A stretch of DNA of 64,000 nt, taken from assembly GCF_004331385.1 (NCBI RefSeq), contig NZ_SJON01000004.1, positions 186,001 through 250,000 of the forward strand. The letters run 5' to 3'. A program made the position numbers and the translations under genes. This DNA is from Enterobacter quasihormaechei. GTDB lineage: Bacteria > Pseudomonadota > Gammaproteobacteria > Enterobacterales > Enterobacteriaceae. Position 1 is the first letter of the stretch; each line of letters begins with the position of its first letter. The notes under the pieces are model-generated. The model made no database searches and was not told the DNA's origin. It worked only from the letters and a program-made list of their open reading frames with translations. Below, one piece after another: positions 57,646 to 64,000 of the stretch.

Positions 57646-58038
57646 ATGAAAACACTGCAAATTGCTGTCGGGATCATTCGCAACCCGCAAAATCAGATCT
57701 TCATAACCCAACGCGCCGCCGATGCGCACATGGCGAACAAATGGGAATTTCCGGGCGGGAAAATTGAATCCGGTGAAACGCCGGAGCAGGCGCTGGTGCG
57801 CGAGCTTCAGGAAGAGGTCGGCATTACTCCGCTTGGCGCAACGCTGTTTGATAAGCTGGAATACCAGTTTCCGGACAGGCACATCACGCTGTGGTTCTGG
57901 CTGGTGGAAAGCTGGGAAGGTGAACCGTGGGGTAAAGAGGGGCAACCGGGTGGCTGGGTTACGCTTCACGCGAGTGATGCCGAAAAATTTCCTCCGGCAA
58001 ATGCGCCCGTCATATCCCGGCTAACGGGCAACCTGTAG
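57646..58038 (+). CDS. mutT: 8-oxo-dGTP diphosphatase MutT
   Basis: 130 residues from the ATG at 57646 (E. coli 129). The frame is open 37 codons further up, but that is secA tail and terminator sequence; MKTLQIAVGIIRN matches E. coli MKKLQIAVGIIRN. The Nudix box GGKIESGETPEQALVRELQEEVG (residues about 37-59) has the full GX5EX7REUXEEXGU pattern. It removes oxidised dGTP from the pool and prevents A:T to C:G changes. Confidence 0.97.
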   Translation: MKTLQIAVGIIRNPQNQIFITQRAADAHMANKWEFPGGKIESGETPEQALVRELQEEVGITPLGATLFDKLEYQFPDRHITLWFWLVESWEGEPWGKEGQPGGWVTLHASDAEKFPPANAPVISRLTGNL

Positions 58039-58064
58039 GCCTGCTAAGCGAAGCGCCAGCAGGC
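58039..58064. repeat. REP-like palindrome between mutT and yacG
   Basis: GCCTGCT / AGCAGGC with the inner AAGCGAAGCGCC, a string typical of REP units. It fills the 34-base gap between convergent mutT and yacG and may act as a bidirectional mRNA end. Confidence 0.6.
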
Positions 58065-58072
58065 TTCAGAGC

Positions 58073-58267
58073 TTACTGCTGGTTCTCGCTCCAGTCATCG
58101 CTATCGGAGAGATCGCCTTCGCTGGGAATGCGTTTCTCTTCCGCCGCCCATTCGCCCAGGTCTATAAGCTGACAGCGCTTGCAGCAGAACGGGCGAAACG
58201 GACTCACTTCTCCCCAGACGACAGTTTTCCCACAGGTTGGGCAGTTTACGGTGGTTACGTCAGACAT
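58073..58267 (-). CDS. yacG: Zinc-binding DNA gyrase inhibitor YacG
   Basis: 64 residues from the ATG at 58267, which has AAGGAG five bases upstream; a GTG two codons earlier is open but less likely. Four cysteines at 9, 12, 28 and 32 (CPTC...FCCKRC) form the zinc site with the same positions as E. coli YacG, which binds the GyrB C-terminal region. The [12 protein letters not shown] motif is the family hallmark. Third gene of coaE-zapD-yacG, nine bases after zapD. Confidence 0.96.
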   Translation of the reverse strand: MSDVTTVNCPTCGKTVVWGEVSPFRPFCCKRCQLIDLGEWAAEEKRIPSEGDLSDSDDWSENQQ

Positions 58268-58276
58268 CGGCACTCC

Positions 58277-59020
58277 TTAACAACAGGCCAGTTCAAAATC
58301 GAGGCGTTCCGGCACGGTGCCATGTTCACTGTCCAGCGGCATGAAGCGGATCGCGAAACGGCTTTTATGCCCGGAAATTTGCGGGTAAAGCTGCTCGCCA
58401 AGAGCCAGATTCAGACGCAGAAGATCGGCGTCGTCGCCGTTGTCCTGATAGAAACCGTTGAGACTGGTTTGCTTGCGGAACGGGGCAGAGTTACGCACAA
58501 GATCGAGGATCAGTGATAACGTCTGATTCATCGGCTCCAGGCTGCCCAGCCAGCTGTTTACCTGACGATCGCGCTGCTCCTGCGGCATGTGCAACCACAT
58601 ATGCAGCGTTGGCAGGTCAAAGCTACAGCACCCACCCGGTATGCTCAGGCGCTGGCGCACCAGCGCAATGAGACGGTCCTCTCGTAAAAACTGCCCAACG
58701 CGCGGCGCGGCCATCAGCGTTGTGCTGCTGTTTTTCAATTGCTGACGTAAGGCGTCAATTCGGCTTTGATCCACGCCCGGGACTTCGGCCCAGGCCTGCA
58801 ATTTACGCTGCTGGCGCTCCAGCTCTTTCAACAGCTCCGTGCGGACATCGCCGCGTTCAATCACATCCAGCAGATCGCCCACGTTGCGGAAAAAATGCAG
58901 CGCGGTGGCGTGATCGTTGACGGGCAGATGTTGTGAAAGCTGTTGAATAAGGAATTCTATGCGTAGCCAGGTACGCATTTTTTCGTTAAGCGGGTGCTCA
59001 AAAAGGATATGAGTCGACAT
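58277..59020 (-). CDS. zapD: FtsZ-bundling protein ZapD
   Basis: 247 residues, as in E. coli ZapD (YacF). It crosslinks FtsZ filaments by binding the FtsZ C-terminal peptide, and is mostly helical at the N-terminus with a beta-rich C-terminal part. [21 protein letters not shown] and [15 protein letters not shown] are conserved stretches. It overlaps coaE by one base and precedes yacG, so the three genes form one leftward operon. Confidence 0.97.
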   Translation of the reverse strand: MSTHILFEHPLNEKMRTWLRIEFLIQQLSQHLPVNDHATALHFFRNVGDLLDVIERGDVRTELLKELERQQRKLQAWAEVPGVDQSRIDALRQQLKNSSTTLMAAPRVGQFLREDRLIALVRQRLSIPGGCCSFDLPTLHMWLHMPQEQRDRQVNSWLGSLEPMNQTLSLILDLVRNSAPFRKQTSLNGFYQDNGDDADLLRLNLALGEQLYPQISGHKSRFAIRFMPLDSEHGTVPERLDFELACC

Positions 59021-59640
59021 TATGGTTTTTCCTGTGCAACGGCCTGCGCGGCGAAGGTCAGATACTGCGCGTGCAGACGAGCAACATCCGATGCAATGGC
59101 ATCTGGTGCGCCGTTATTATCAATAACATCATCCGCAACGGCGAGGCGCGCTTCGCGCGTGGCCTGTGCGGCAAGAATTTGTTCAGCATGCTCGCGTGAA
59201 ACGTGGTCACGCGCCATGGTTCTCTGGATTTGCGTTTCGCGGGAAACGTCAATCACCAGCGTTCTGTCTGCTTTATTCTGAAGCTGATTTTCAACCAGTA
59301 ACGGGACCACCCACAACACATAGGGCGAACGGGCTGCGGCAATTTGACGCTGGGTTTCCTGGTGGATAATGGGGTGGAGCAGGGCATTAAGCCAGGCTTT
59401 TTCCGCTGGATCGGAAAATATGCGCTCACGCAGCTGCCGACGATTCAGGGTGCCGTCAGCCTGTATAACACTGCGACCAAAATGCGCTTCGATGGCGTTT
59501 AAGGCGGGTGTATTGGGTTCTACCACCTGACGGGCAATGATGTCGGCGTCGATAATCGTGATGCCGAGACGAGCAAACGCCTGCGCAACGGTGCTTTTAC
59601 CACTACCGATGCCGCCGGTTAATGCGACGATATACCCCAT
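59020..59640 (-). CDS. coaE: Dephospho-CoA kinase CoaE
   Basis: 206 residues, as in E. coli. It phosphorylates the ribose 3'-OH of dephospho-CoA, the last step of coenzyme A synthesis. P-loop [17 protein letters not shown] at residue 6, [12 protein letters not shown] near 33 and VVPLLVEN near 110 are the CoaE landmarks. First gene of the coaE-zapD-yacG unit; 228 bases separate it from divergent guaC. Confidence 0.98.
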   Translation of the reverse strand: MGYIVALTGGIGSGKSTVAQAFARLGITIIDADIIARQVVEPNTPALNAIEAHFGRSVIQADGTLNRRQLRERIFSDPAEKAWLNALLHPIIHQETQRQIAAARSPYVLWVVPLLVENQLQNKADRTLVIDVSRETQIQRTMARDHVSREHAEQILAAQATREARLAVADDVIDNNGAPDAIASDVARLHAQYLTFAAQAVAQEKP

Positions 59641-59784
59641 TAAATCGGATCCTGGGAATTATTCATTTTTAAAATCAGTTGCTTAAAATTCAAACTTACA
59701 ACAGCCAATGTTTAGCTCTCTTTACCCGCTTTTTACCAGGTAAATTTATAGGATTGTAGCGTAAAAAAAGAGAATTTCGCAGTC

Positions 59785-59812
59785 TTGCGGAGCAGGTATT
59801 AGTGCGTATGAT
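59785..59812 (+). promoter_or_regulatory. Candidate guaC promoter
   Basis: TTGCGG (59785-59790), a 16-base spacer and TATGAT (59807-59812) give a credible sigma-70 promoter 57 bases before the guaC ATG. It lies in the 228-base coaE-guaC divergent region; no promoter toward coaE was identified. Confidence 0.6.
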
Positions 59813-59868
59813 AGCGTCACTGGAGTTGTGCTTTTAATAAATTTGCCTCTAACCCCAGGAATCCGCAC

Positions 59869-60912
59869 ATGCGTATCGAAGAAGATCTGAAGTTAGGTTT
59901 CAAAGACGTTCTTATCCGCCCTAAACGCTCTACACTGAAAAGTCGCTCAGACGTTGAACTTGAACGTCAATTCACCTTTAAGCATTCCGGTCAGACGTGG
60001 TCTGGCGTGCCGATTATCGCGGCCAACATGGACACGGTCGGGACCTTCGAGATGGCGACCGCACTGGCGCAATTCGACATCCTTACTGCGGTACACAAAC
60101 ACTACAGCCCTGAGGAGTGGAATGCGTTTGTCGCCTCTGCTACTGCTGACGTGGTGAAGCATGTGATGGTCTCGACCGGTACGTCTGATGCCGACTTCGA
60201 GAAAACCAAACAGATCCTGAACGCGAATCCTGCGCTGAATTTTGTCTGCATTGACGTGGCAAACGGGTATTCCGAGCATTTCGTCCAGTTCGTCAGCAAG
60301 GCGCGTGAAGCCTGGCCAACCAAGACCATCATCGCGGGCAACGTGGTGACCGGTGAAATGTGTGAAGAGCTGATCCTGTCCGGTGCCGACATTGTGAAAG
60401 TGGGCATTGGCCCGGGGTCCGTATGCACCACGCGCGTGAAAACCGGTGTGGGTTATCCGCAGCTGTCTGCGGTCATTGAATGCGCTGACGCCGCGCACGG
60501 TCTGGGCGGCCAAATCATCAGCGACGGTGGCTGCACCATGCCGGGCGATGTCGCGAAAGCCTTTGGCGGCGGCGCAGACTTCGTGATGCTCGGCGGCATG
60601 CTGGCAGGCCACGAAGAGAGCGGCGGTACCGTGGTGGAAGAAAACGGCGAGAAATTCATGCTGTTCTACGGCATGAGCTCTGAATCTGCGATGACCCGTC
60701 ACGTGGGTGGTGTAGCCAAATACCGTGCGGCGGAAGGCAAAACCGTTAAGCTACCGCTGCGTGGCCCGGTTGAGAACACGGCGCGCGATATTCTCGGCGG
60801 TCTGCGCTCCGCCTGTACCTACGTTGGGGCTTCCCGCCTGAAAGAGCTGACTAAACGCACGACGTTTATCCGCGTTCAGGAGCAGGAAAACCGCGTATTT
60901 AATAGCCTCTGA
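59869..60912 (+). CDS. guaC: GMP reductase GuaC
   Basis: 347 residues, as in E. coli. It deaminates GMP to IMP with NADPH, returning guanine nucleotides to the adenine branch. TIM-barrel IMPDH/GMPR family; the catalytic cysteine is in [15 protein letters not shown] near residue 186, and [31 protein letters not shown] near 215 binds the substrate phosphate. No CBS domains, which distinguishes it from IMP dehydrogenase. Single gene. Confidence 0.98.
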   Translation: MRIEEDLKLGFKDVLIRPKRSTLKSRSDVELERQFTFKHSGQTWSGVPIIAANMDTVGTFEMATALAQFDILTAVHKHYSPEEWNAFVASATADVVKHVMVSTGTSDADFEKTKQILNANPALNFVCIDVANGYSEHFVQFVSKAREAWPTKTIIAGNVVTGEMCEELILSGADIVKVGIGPGSVCTTRVKTGVGYPQLSAVIECADAAHGLGGQIISDGGCTMPGDVAKAFGGGADFVMLGGMLAGHEESGGTVVEENGEKFMLFYGMSSESAMTRHVGGVAKYRAAEGKTVKLPLRGPVENTARDILGGLRSACTYVGASRLKELTKRTTFIRVQEQENRVFNSL

Positions 60913-60920
60913 CGGCTACG

Positions 60921-60944
60921 GCTGGCGCGCGTCCGTGCGCCAGC
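60921..60944. terminator. Hairpin between guaC and hofC
   Basis: GCTGGCGC / GCGCCAGC, a perfect 8-base stem with loop GCGTCCGT, in the gap between convergent genes. There is no T-run on either side, so it is an mRNA-end hairpin of uncertain termination strength. Confidence 0.55.
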
Positions 60945-60945
60945 G

Positions 60946-62130
60946 CTACCCCACGCTCATTGCATCCCCCAGATGAAAAATCGGCAGATACATCGCCACC
61001 ACCAGCGTGCCGATAATCAGTCCCGTCACGACAAGTAACAGAGGCTCAAGCAGCGCCGCCAGATTGTCTGCCTGCTGAAATGTCTGCTCCGTATGGTGAC
61101 GGGCCAGATTCATCAGCATTACATCAAGCGAACCCGATATTTCGCCGGTGCGAATGAGCTGAATACACAGTGGCGTAAAAACAGAGGCCTTCTGGAAGGA
61201 GGACCACACGGGCATGCCCTGTTCGATATTGCTGCGTATCGCGCGGAGTTTCTCCTGCCAGTAGCCACGCTCAACGATCTCCTCCACGCTTTCCAGCCCT
61301 TGTAAAAAGGTAATGCCGGCCTGCTGGGTTAATGACAGCACGGTAAAAATTTGTCCCAGCTTTTGTCCGCGCGTCAGCGTGCCCATTACCGGTACGTGTA
61401 ACAAGACATACTGCCAGTGCGGGTGCCGCCGCAGTTTACAGGCGATGATAGCCAATATGATGAGCAGGGCGACAAGGGTAAGAACATGCGTCTGAACAAA
61501 GGCCGCCAGCCCCATGACTGCCTGCGTGAGCAAAGGGAGCGGGGTGTTAAACGTTTTGTAGATTGCAGCAAACTCAGGCAACACCAGCGTGACCATGGCC
61601 AGCACCACGAAAACGGCCAGCGTCAGAATGATCGTTGGATAGCGCAGCGCTTTCTTCACCTTTGCACTGAGCTGCTGCTGGGATTTCTGCTGCTGCGCAA
61701 GCTGACGGCAGCATGCTTCGAGCTTTCCCGTTAGCTCACCCGTTTTCACCATGGAGACATACAGAGGGCTGAACACCTCTGGCCATTTCTTCATGGCCTC
61801 TGACAGGGCGCAACCTTCACTGAGGTCATCAGCAAGACTGTGCAGCAGCGCCTGCCACTGTTTCAGAGGATGCTGTTCCGCCAGCATTTGCAGGCTTTGG
61901 GACAGCGTGAGTCCGGCCTGTAACAGCGTGGCGAGCTGGCGAAAAATCTCGTAGCAGTGCTGCACCTGCCATCGGTGGCGTCTCTGGCAGCGCTTGAGCG
62001 CCAGCGGGTGCAGCTGTTTAAGCGCCAGTGCGGTGAAAGCTGCGTCACGGTCGATGGCCCAGAGGGTGCCCGTTTGCACGTCCCCCTCGGTGGTAAGAGC
62101 ACGCCAGCGCCAGAGCGAATTAGCAGCCAT
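60946..62130 (-). CDS. hofC: Type IV pilus platform protein HofC
   Basis: 394 residues (E. coli 400). PilC/GspF family inner-membrane protein with two T2SSF domains (about 60-180 and 260-385); FRQLATLLQAGLTLSQSLQML and TGELTGKLEACCRQLAQQ in the first are echoed by FTVLSLTQQAGITFLQGLESV and TGEISGSLDVMLMNLARH in the second. Three membrane segments, near 160-185, 205-232 and at the C-terminus. It anchors the HofB ATPase to the pilus machine. It overlaps hofB by 11 bases. Confidence 0.95.
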   Translation of the reverse strand: MAANSLWRWRALTTEGDVQTGTLWAIDRDAAFTALALKQLHPLALKRCQRRHRWQVQHCYEIFRQLATLLQAGLTLSQSLQMLAEQHPLKQWQALLHSLADDLSEGCALSEAMKKWPEVFSPLYVSMVKTGELTGKLEACCRQLAQQQKSQQQLSAKVKKALRYPTIILTLAVFVVLAMVTLVLPEFAAIYKTFNTPLPLLTQAVMGLAAFVQTHVLTLVALLIILAIIACKLRRHPHWQYVLLHVPVMGTLTRGQKLGQIFTVLSLTQQAGITFLQGLESVEEIVERGYWQEKLRAIRSNIEQGMPVWSSFQKASVFTPLCIQLIRTGEISGSLDVMLMNLARHHTEQTFQQADNLAALLEPLLLVVTGLIIGTLVVAMYLPIFHLGDAMSVG

Positions 62131-63499
62131 CGGGCATTCCCAGTACGCGCAACAGCTCTTCGAGCGTGGTCAGCCCTTGCTCCACGGCCATGCAGCCATG
62201 CTCAAACAAAGAGGCCATTCCTGCCTGTCGTGCGCTGGAGCCAATCACCTCCGTACTTGCTCCGCTGGCAATGGCCTGACGGAGCGCATCGTCGATGACC
62301 AGCACTTCAAAAATGGCTACGCGACCGTAAAAACCGTGATAGCAGCGATCGCAGCCGGTGGGTTGCCAGCGAGGAAGCGGACGGGGCCACAGCGTGCGCG
62401 GCAGTTCGGCGTGGCGGCTGGTTTCCTGCCGGCAGTACGGACATAAACGGCGTACCAGCCGCTGGGCAATTACCATCGAGAGCGCCGAGGAGATCATCCA
62501 GCGTGCGACGCCCATCTGTTGCAGCCTGACCAGCGTTTCAGTCGTCGAGTTAGTATGAAGGGTTGACAGCACCAGATGCCCGGTTTGCGCGGCCTTAATC
62601 GCAATTTCTGCCGTTTCGCCGTCGCGAATTTCACCCACCATAATGATGTCAGGATCCTGCCTGAGCAGAGCACGCAGCACGCTCTGAAAGGTCAGCCCCG
62701 CGCGCGGATTAATCTGCGTCTGGTTTAAGCCTGCAAGGGGAATTTCCACCGGATCTTCCACGCTGCAAATATTGACGTCAGGGGTATTCCGGGCCTGCAA
62801 CGCGCTGTACAGCGTCACCGTTTTCCCGCTACCGGTCGGGCCGGTGACCAGAATTAAACCCTGAGGGCTGTTAAGCACTCCGGCAAAACGGGCCTGCTGG
62901 TCTGCGCTCATTCCCAGCTGTTCAAGCTCCAGAGCTTGCTGTACCTGATGAAGCAGGCGGAGCACGATTTTTTCTCCACCGCTACAGGGAAGGGTTGCGA
63001 TACGAAAAGAGACGGGCACGCTTGCCAGCTCCACCGTAAACTGACCGTCCTGCGGCAGCCGACGCTCTGCAATATCCAGCTGGCCCAGCACCTTCAGGCG
63101 TGCGGCAAGCGTCGTCCCGAGGGCGGCAGGGATCGGCGGCTGCGGGTAGAGTACGCCGTCAATTCGCAACCGAATCTGGTAGCCGTTGTCCGTCGGTTCA
63201 ATATGGATGTCGGAGGCCCGCTGGTTTACTGCCTGCTGCAACGTTGTGTTGAGCACATCTGCGGCTGAGTTCGGCGCTATGCCCGGCAGATGTGATAATG
63301 AGACGGGCTGTAGCCGTTTTTCCATCCGCTCGGCCGTCCAGCACTCAATATCAATACGCTTCTGTGTGGCGAAGCGTAACGCCTCCATCAGCTCAGAGGC
63401 AGGGTTACCCACCACCGCAATGCTGATCGTGTCGGTGTCGCTTGCGAGCAGCAGTGCGTGATGGCGCTGACAGAGTGTCATAAGCTGTTCGGTATTCAT
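62120..63499 (-). CDS. hofB: Type IV pilus assembly ATPase HofB
   Basis: 459 residues (E. coli 461). GspE/PilB-type ATPase. Walker A VTGPTGSGKTVTLYSAL near residue 220, Asp box NICSVEDPVEIPL near 246, Walker B DPDIIMVGEIRDGETAEIA near 285 and His box TGHLVLSTLHTNS near 310. A four-cysteine zinc motif (CPYC ... CDRC) lies near 357-387. The N-terminal GspE domain is shorter than in PilB. It powers PpdD pilin assembly. Twelve bases after ppdD. Confidence 0.96.
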   Translation of the reverse strand: MNTEQLMTLCQRHHALLLASDTDTISIAVVGNPASELMEALRFATQKRIDIECWTAERMEKRLQPVSLSHLPGIAPNSAADVLNTTLQQAVNQRASDIHIEPTDNGYQIRLRIDGVLYPQPPIPAALGTTLAARLKVLGQLDIAERRLPQDGQFTVELASVPVSFRIATLPCSGGEKIVLRLLHQVQQALELEQLGMSADQQARFAGVLNSPQGLILVTGPTGSGKTVTLYSALQARNTPDVNICSVEDPVEIPLAGLNQTQINPRAGLTFQSVLRALLRQDPDIIMVGEIRDGETAEIAIKAAQTGHLVLSTLHTNSTTETLVRLQQMGVARWMISSALSMVIAQRLVRRLCPYCRQETSRHAELPRTLWPRPLPRWQPTGCDRCYHGFYGRVAIFEVLVIDDALRQAIASGASTEVIGSSARQAGMASLFEHGCMAVEQGLTTLEELLRVLGMPDGC

Positions 63500-63511
63500 T
63501 GCCCACTCCTG

Positions 63512-63949
63512 TCAGTTGGTGTCGAAGCGGAAAACATCTTCACAGGCTTGTCTGAGCGCACTGTCGGACGCAATTTTGCAGTCGCGCGTCCAGCCCGTCA
63601 TACCGTTACCGTCGCTCCAGATCGGCGTCATCAGCACTTCGAGTCCGTTAAGACTTTCCTGCCCTGTTAACGATACGACCCCCTTCGCCACGCTCATCGC
63701 CGAAACGTAACGCGTGGTTGTCGGAGAGGGAATGCCATTGGTGCCTGCGTCGCAGCGATCCACGCCCCCCCGATCCAGGGCGCAAAGCTCAATGGCGGTA
63801 CGGTAGGGAATGAACGTTTGCAGCATATCGGTGAGCGCCGCTTTTCGCAGGTAGTTCTGGTAGGCCGGGACGCCAATCGCGCTCAGGATGGCAATAATGC
63901 CAATGACGACCATTAGCTCAATCAGCGTAAATCCTTGTTGTCTGTTCAT
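63512..63949 (-). CDS. ppdD: Type IV major prepilin PpdD
   Basis: 145 residues (E. coli 146). Prepilin leader MNRQQG is followed by the cleavage-methylation site G-FTLIELMVVIGIIAILSAIG, where the mature protein starts with phenylalanine and has glutamate at position 5. The C-terminal globular domain has four cysteines (ELCALDR, DRCDAG, RDCKIAS, RQACEDVF) able to form two disulfides. First gene of ppdD-hofB-hofC. The prepilin peptidase and secretin genes are not in this window. Confidence 0.96.
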   Translation of the reverse strand: MNRQQGFTLIELMVVIGIIAILSAIGVPAYQNYLRKAALTDMLQTFIPYRTAIELCALDRGGVDRCDAGTNGIPSPTTTRYVSAMSVAKGVVSLTGQESLNGLEVLMTPIWSDGNGMTGWTRDCKIASDSALRQACEDVFRFDTN

Positions 63950-64000
63950 GTCTGCTCCTTACGTTAGGTGGCGCTACTCTGGCAGTGCCGGGACGCAGAA

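Noticed and set aside
63950-64000. Possible end of nadC upstream of ppdD
   Set aside because: The E. coli neighbour would be nadC, but these 51 bases do not show a recognisable NadC C-terminus, so no feature is called.

Overview
The window is conserved core chromosome from a member of the Enterobacteriaceae. Gene order, gene lengths and many regulatory sites match the 1-2 minute region of Escherichia coli from ksgA to ppdD. The proteins differ from the E. coli ones by scattered substitutions and GC is moderately high, so an Enterobacter/Lelliottia/Leclercia-type organism is my best guess; the genus cannot be fixed by eye. No prophage, insertion sequence, CRISPR array, tRNA, rRNA or integron was seen. 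The one clearly accessory-looking insertion is a small hok-type toxin locus between setA and leuD.

Left part (1-12 kb): the end of a leftward operon lptD-surA-pdxA-ksgA (outer-membrane assembly, vitamin B6, 16S rRNA methylation), then rightward djlA and leftward rluA-rapA, then the SOS gene polB with a LexA box. Metabolic part (12-25 kb): araBAD and divergent araC with a full arabinose control region (I1, I2, CRP, O1, O2), two REP pairs around araD, the DedA-family gene yabI, the thiBPQ thiamine transporter under a TPP riboswitch, and the sgrR / sgrS-sgrT / setA sugar-phosphate stress module. Next come the hok-like locus, the leuLABCD operon with its leader-peptide attenuator, leuO, ilvIH and cra (25-36 kb).

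The division and cell-wall (dcw) cluster runs rightward from mraZ (36.2 kb) to lpxC (54.0 kb): mraZ-rsmH-ftsL-ftsI-murE-murF-mraY-murD-ftsW-murG-murC-ddlB-ftsQ-ftsA-ftsZ-lpxC. Many junctions overlap or abut, which suggests translational coupling. It makes the lipid-linked peptidoglycan precursor and the divisome, and ends with the committed step of lipid A synthesis. It is followed by secM-secA (arrest-peptide control of the secretion motor) and mutT. The right end has leftward coaE-zapD-yacG, rightward guaC and leftward ppdD-hofB-hofC, a type IV pilin, its ATPase and its platform protein.

I did not find an undescribed multi-gene system. The items most worth checking are the hok-like locus, a small ORF with a sequestered ribosome site between cra and mraZ, the short U tail of SgrS, the altered C-terminal LpxC residues, and the exact conservation of the araO2-araI1 loop spacing. 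Positions of short sites were counted by hand and may be off by a base.
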